Both the position numbers and the translations under genes were made by a program. The notes under the pieces were generated by a model that saw only the letters and a program-made list of their open reading frames with translations, did no database searches and was not told where the DNA came from. Shown here in pieces: positions 16,568-18,551 of a stretch of 18,551 nt of DNA. Origin of the DNA: Proteobacteria bacterium UBA4656. Its GTDB lineage: Bacteria > Pseudomonadota > Gammaproteobacteria > Xanthomonadales > Ahniellaceae. The stretch covers positions 10,370 through 28,920 of the forward strand of contig DHLY01000107.1 of assembly GCA_002405525.1 (NCBI GenBank), given 5' to 3'. Each line of letters begins with the position of its first letter. Within the stretch, counting starts at the first letter, position 1.

Positions 16568-17545
16568 ATGGGTCCAGTGAGCCGCCGTTTCGTTCCGCCT
16601 TGCGGTTCACGCCGGCGTTCGCCGGCCGGGCTTCTGGTCGTGCTCATGGTGCTGCTGTCGGCTTGCGGCGGCGGCGGGCCGGAGACGCCGCCGGCCGCCG
16701 ACGCGCAGCCCGCCGCGGGCGTGCCCGTCGCCGCGGCGCCGCAGCCTGATGTCGATGAAGCGCTGCAGCGGGCGCGTCAGGCGCTGGCCGAGGAAAGGCT
16801 GGTGACGCCGCCGGGCGACAACGCCATCGAGCATTACCTGCGGGTGCTGGAGCTTGATCCGACGAACCCGCAGGCGACCCAGGCAGTGGTGGACGTGTTC
16901 CCGCTGGCCGCTGGCGCGGCCGAGCGCGCGCTCGACCAGCGCGAGGTCGACGAGGCCGAACGCGTGATCGGTCTGCTCGATCGCGTCGATCCGCGGTCCT
17001 ACACGGTGTCGACGCTGCGCGTGCGGCTCGCCGCCGCGCAACAGCAGCAGCAGCGCGAGGATCGGCAGGCTGCGGCGAGCGCGCAGGCCCTGCAGCGAGC
17101 CTCGCAGGAGGCCGCTGCGGCGACCGCGCAGCGGCCCGCGGCAGCTGCGGCACCTGCGCAGACCAGTGCGAATGCCGAACCCGCGGCAGCGCAGGCGGCG
17201 CCTGCGCCGAGCACGCCGGCCCCCGTGGCGCAGTCGCCAGTGCCCGCGCCGCCGGCGCCCGCGGCGGCGCGCGGCGAAACGCGCGAGGCGCGCCCGCTGC
17301 GCCAGGCGCCACCGGCGTTCCCGGTCGATGCGGCGCGTCGCCGTCAGGAAGGCTGGGTCGAACTTGAGTTCACGATCGGCAGCGACGGCGCGGTGCGCGA
17401 TGTCGTGGTGATGCGTGCGCAGCCGCCCCGGGTGTTCGATCGCGAGGCGATCCGCGCGATGCAGCGGTGGACGTTCGAGCCGGCATTACGCGACGGCCAA
17501 GCGGTCGAGACCCGCGCCCGGCGGCGCATCGAGTTCCGGCTCTGA
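16568..17545 (+). CDS. Lipoprotein with a TPR-like module and C-terminal TonB domain
   Basis: A 325-residue protein. The N-terminus is a lipoprotein signal: basic residues, hydrophobic core GLLVVLMVLL and lipobox LLSAC with C33, then Gly. Residues about 60-150 form a helical repeat module (RARQALAEERLVTPPGDNAIEHYLRVLELDPTNPQA region, 68-104) similar to units in the kinase ectodomain at 5901-8879. A Gln/Ala coiled segment (about 155-190) and a Pro/Ala linker (about 190-245) lead to a TonB C-terminal domain (246-325), with FPVDAARRRQEGWVELEFTIGSDG (251-274 region) and WTFEPA (301-306). Classical TonB has an uncleaved membrane helix that couples to ExbB/ExbD; a lipid-anchored form would not, so energy transduction is doubtful. 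GGGGAG lies 7 nt before the ATG. Confidence 0.9.
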   Translation: MGPVSRRFVPPCGSRRRSPAGLLVVLMVLLSACGGGGPETPPAADAQPAAGVPVAAAPQPDVDEALQRARQALAEERLVTPPGDNAIEHYLRVLELDPTNPQATQAVVDVFPLAAGAAERALDQREVDEAERVIGLLDRVDPRSYTVSTLRVRLAAAQQQQQREDRQAAASAQALQRASQEAAAATAQRPAAAAAPAQTSANAEPAAAQAAPAPSTPAPVAQSPVPAPPAPAAARGETREARPLRQAPPAFPVDAARRRQEGWVELEFTIGSDGAVRDVVVMRAQPPRVFDREAIRAMQRWTFEPALRDGQAVETRARRRIEFRL

Positions 17546-17730
17546 CGGGCCCGGTCCGGCGGCCTGCTGCGCACTCCGCGGGGGGCGGCGCCGGGTTTGC
17601 ACGCTCCGCGCGGTCGTTGAAACAGGAGAGTGCGAGTGGCGGCCGTGCCGTAAGCGATCGCCGGTCCGGCCCCGCATCGGTCCCTCCGGCCGGCCCGCCC
17701 GTCGGCGCTCCCGCGCCCGGCCGGCCCTGA
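17546..17730. other. Convergent intergenic region with a GC-rich inverted repeat
   Basis: The 185 nt between the two convergent stops holds no recognisable gene. CCGGCCGG occurs at 17686-17693 and 17717-17724; the unit is self-complementary, so the copies can pair in either strand's transcript. The second copy lies just beyond the stop of the - strand gene. No T-tract is present, so a terminator role is only possible. Confidence 0.3.
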
Positions 17731-18345
17731 TCAACGGCGCGCGGACGCGGCGGCGATGTCGTACAGAAGGCTCAGGTCCGGCCCGCCGGCGACCGGCGCG
17801 CGGCGCAGCTCGGCGAGCCGCGCCCGCACGCCAGCCAGTTCCTCGGTCGTCGTTCGTGCCTCGAGCACGCCGCAAGAGTCGGCGACCATCGCCAGTGCGA
17901 TCGATGGCGCCTGTGGCTGCGGTGCGACGATCAGATCCTGCAGGCGATGGTGGACCTCGTGCAACGCCCGCATCGAGCGAACCGGATACCTCCGCCGCAG
18001 CAGCCCGCGACGCTGCCGAACCAGCACGTCGCGCGCCAGCAGGCTGTCGATCAGGCGCGGCAGCACGGACCCGAGTGCCGACCCGACGCCGGCCAGCGCT
18101 TCGACGAGGCTGACTTCACGGGCCGGCAGGGACCGCGCTGCCGACTCCAGCAGCGGATGGTAGTCCGGAAGATCGTCGAGACGGGCGATACCGCGCCCGC
18201 GCCGCCCGATGCGCCGCGAGATCGCCAGATCGCAGAGCAGGCAGGCGCGTACGCCGCGCTCCAGCGCTTCCCGGCGTACCCGCGGCGCCAGGGAACCCGC
18301 CTCGGGATCCAGCGCGAGCAGCACCAGGTGTTCGGCGATGATCAT
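17731..18345 (-). CDS. GOLPH3/VPS74 (GPP34)-family protein
   Basis: A 204-residue protein on the - strand. The N-terminal MIIAEHLVLLALDPEAGSL is the classic opening of the GOLPH3/GPP34 fold. The helical pattern continues with ACLLCDLAISRRIGRRGRGI (34-53), HPLLESAARSLPAREVSLVEAL (63-84), PRLIDSLLARDVLVRQRRGLLRRRYPV (96-122) and a basic, helical C-terminus. Eukaryotic GOLPH3 binds phosphatidylinositol 4-phosphate on Golgi membranes; bacterial members are common in actinobacteria and scattered elsewhere, with largely unknown roles. The frame stays open upstream to about 18465, but residues there are low-complexity and Arg/Pro-rich, so the ATG at 18345 is preferred. It is transcribed toward the TonB-domain gene and has no partner gene in view. 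Confidence 0.8.
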   Translation of the reverse strand: MIIAEHLVLLALDPEAGSLAPRVRREALERGVRACLLCDLAISRRIGRRGRGIARLDDLPDYHPLLESAARSLPAREVSLVEALAGVGSALGSVLPRLIDSLLARDVLVRQRRGLLRRRYPVRSMRALHEVHHRLQDLIVAPQPQAPSIALAMVADSCGVLEARTTTEELAGVRARLAELRRAPVAGGPDLSLLYDIAAASARR

Positions 18346-18551
18346 GGGGCGATGGTCGGAGTCCGGTCCGTCGAAGGCGTGCCGATCCGCGCATGGCGCA
18401 CGCCCGCCGCGCCGGATTCCCGACGCGGCCGGAATCAGCATGGCGCAAGCCGCATGCGGCGGCAAGACCTGCCGCGTCTCCCGCGGCGATGCGTCGCTAG
18501 CGGCCGCCGTGCGCCGGTCCGGGCGGGCCCGCCGCGGCCGTGGGGGGGGGG
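18346..18551. other. Non-coding right edge ending in a G10 run
   Basis: Apart from an open upstream extension of the - strand gene, nothing recognisable is present. The last ten bases (18542-18551) are all G, which looks like a contig end or sequencing artefact. Confidence 0.5.

Noticed and set aside
17623..17652. Tiny ORF after an AGGAG-like sequence in the convergent intergenic region (GTG GCG GCC GTG CCG TAA)
   Set aside because: Only five codons, with no conservation evidence and no context for a leader peptide.

Overview
The window is about 18.5 kb of very GC-rich DNA with tightly packed genes, mostly on the + strand. Third codon positions are strongly G/C. Gene content points to a Gammaproteobacterium of the Lysobacterales/Xanthomonadales type: a MacB-like transporter beside an NtrC-type two-component pair, a Hanks-type kinase with a PEGA tail, QmcA/NfeD, separate gcvT and gcvH, a Lys/Ala-rich H1-like mini-protein, and a TonB-domain lipoprotein. 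This placement is inference from gene content, not a computed taxonomy.

Region 1 (1-5815) is an ABC-transporter/two-component module. It holds the 3' part of a MacB/LolD-like ATPase, two FtsX-type permeases, a sigma-54-dependent response regulator and a histidine kinase with two closely spaced membrane helices and almost no periplasmic loop. The two halves are separated by 139 nt carrying a perfect 15-bp hairpin with a GCAA tetraloop.

Region 2 (5901-9732) encodes a 992-residue membrane Ser/Thr kinase and, overlapping its 3' end by 14 nt from a GTG start, a secreted TPR-like protein. The kinase ectodomain contains four divergent repeats of about 105 residues and ends in a PEGA-like domain. 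One copy of the same repeat occurs in the TonB-domain lipoprotein at 16568-17545, about 7 kb away.

Region 3 (9829-11443) encodes a QmcA-type SPFH protein and an NfeD-type partner. The 229-nt gap between them carries degenerate 7-bp repeats in two inverted arrays. Region 4 (11456-14125) has a Fur box overlapping a promoter, then an Fe(III)-binding periplasmic protein and a fused two-domain permease. No cognate ATPase gene is present. Region 5 (14136-15746) encodes the glycine-cleavage proteins GcvT and GcvH, each with its own promoter-like element.

Region 6 (15747-16366) is a strong-looking promoter (A7 tract, TTGACA), a leader of about 295 nt with short ORFs and a terminator-like hairpin plus T5, then a 53-residue Lys/Ala-rich DNA-binding-like protein and a terminator. 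Region 7 holds the TonB-domain lipoprotein and, convergently on the - strand, a GOLPH3/GPP34-family protein. The window ends in a run of ten G, which looks like a contig edge. No rRNA, tRNA, CRISPR array or insertion sequence was recognised.
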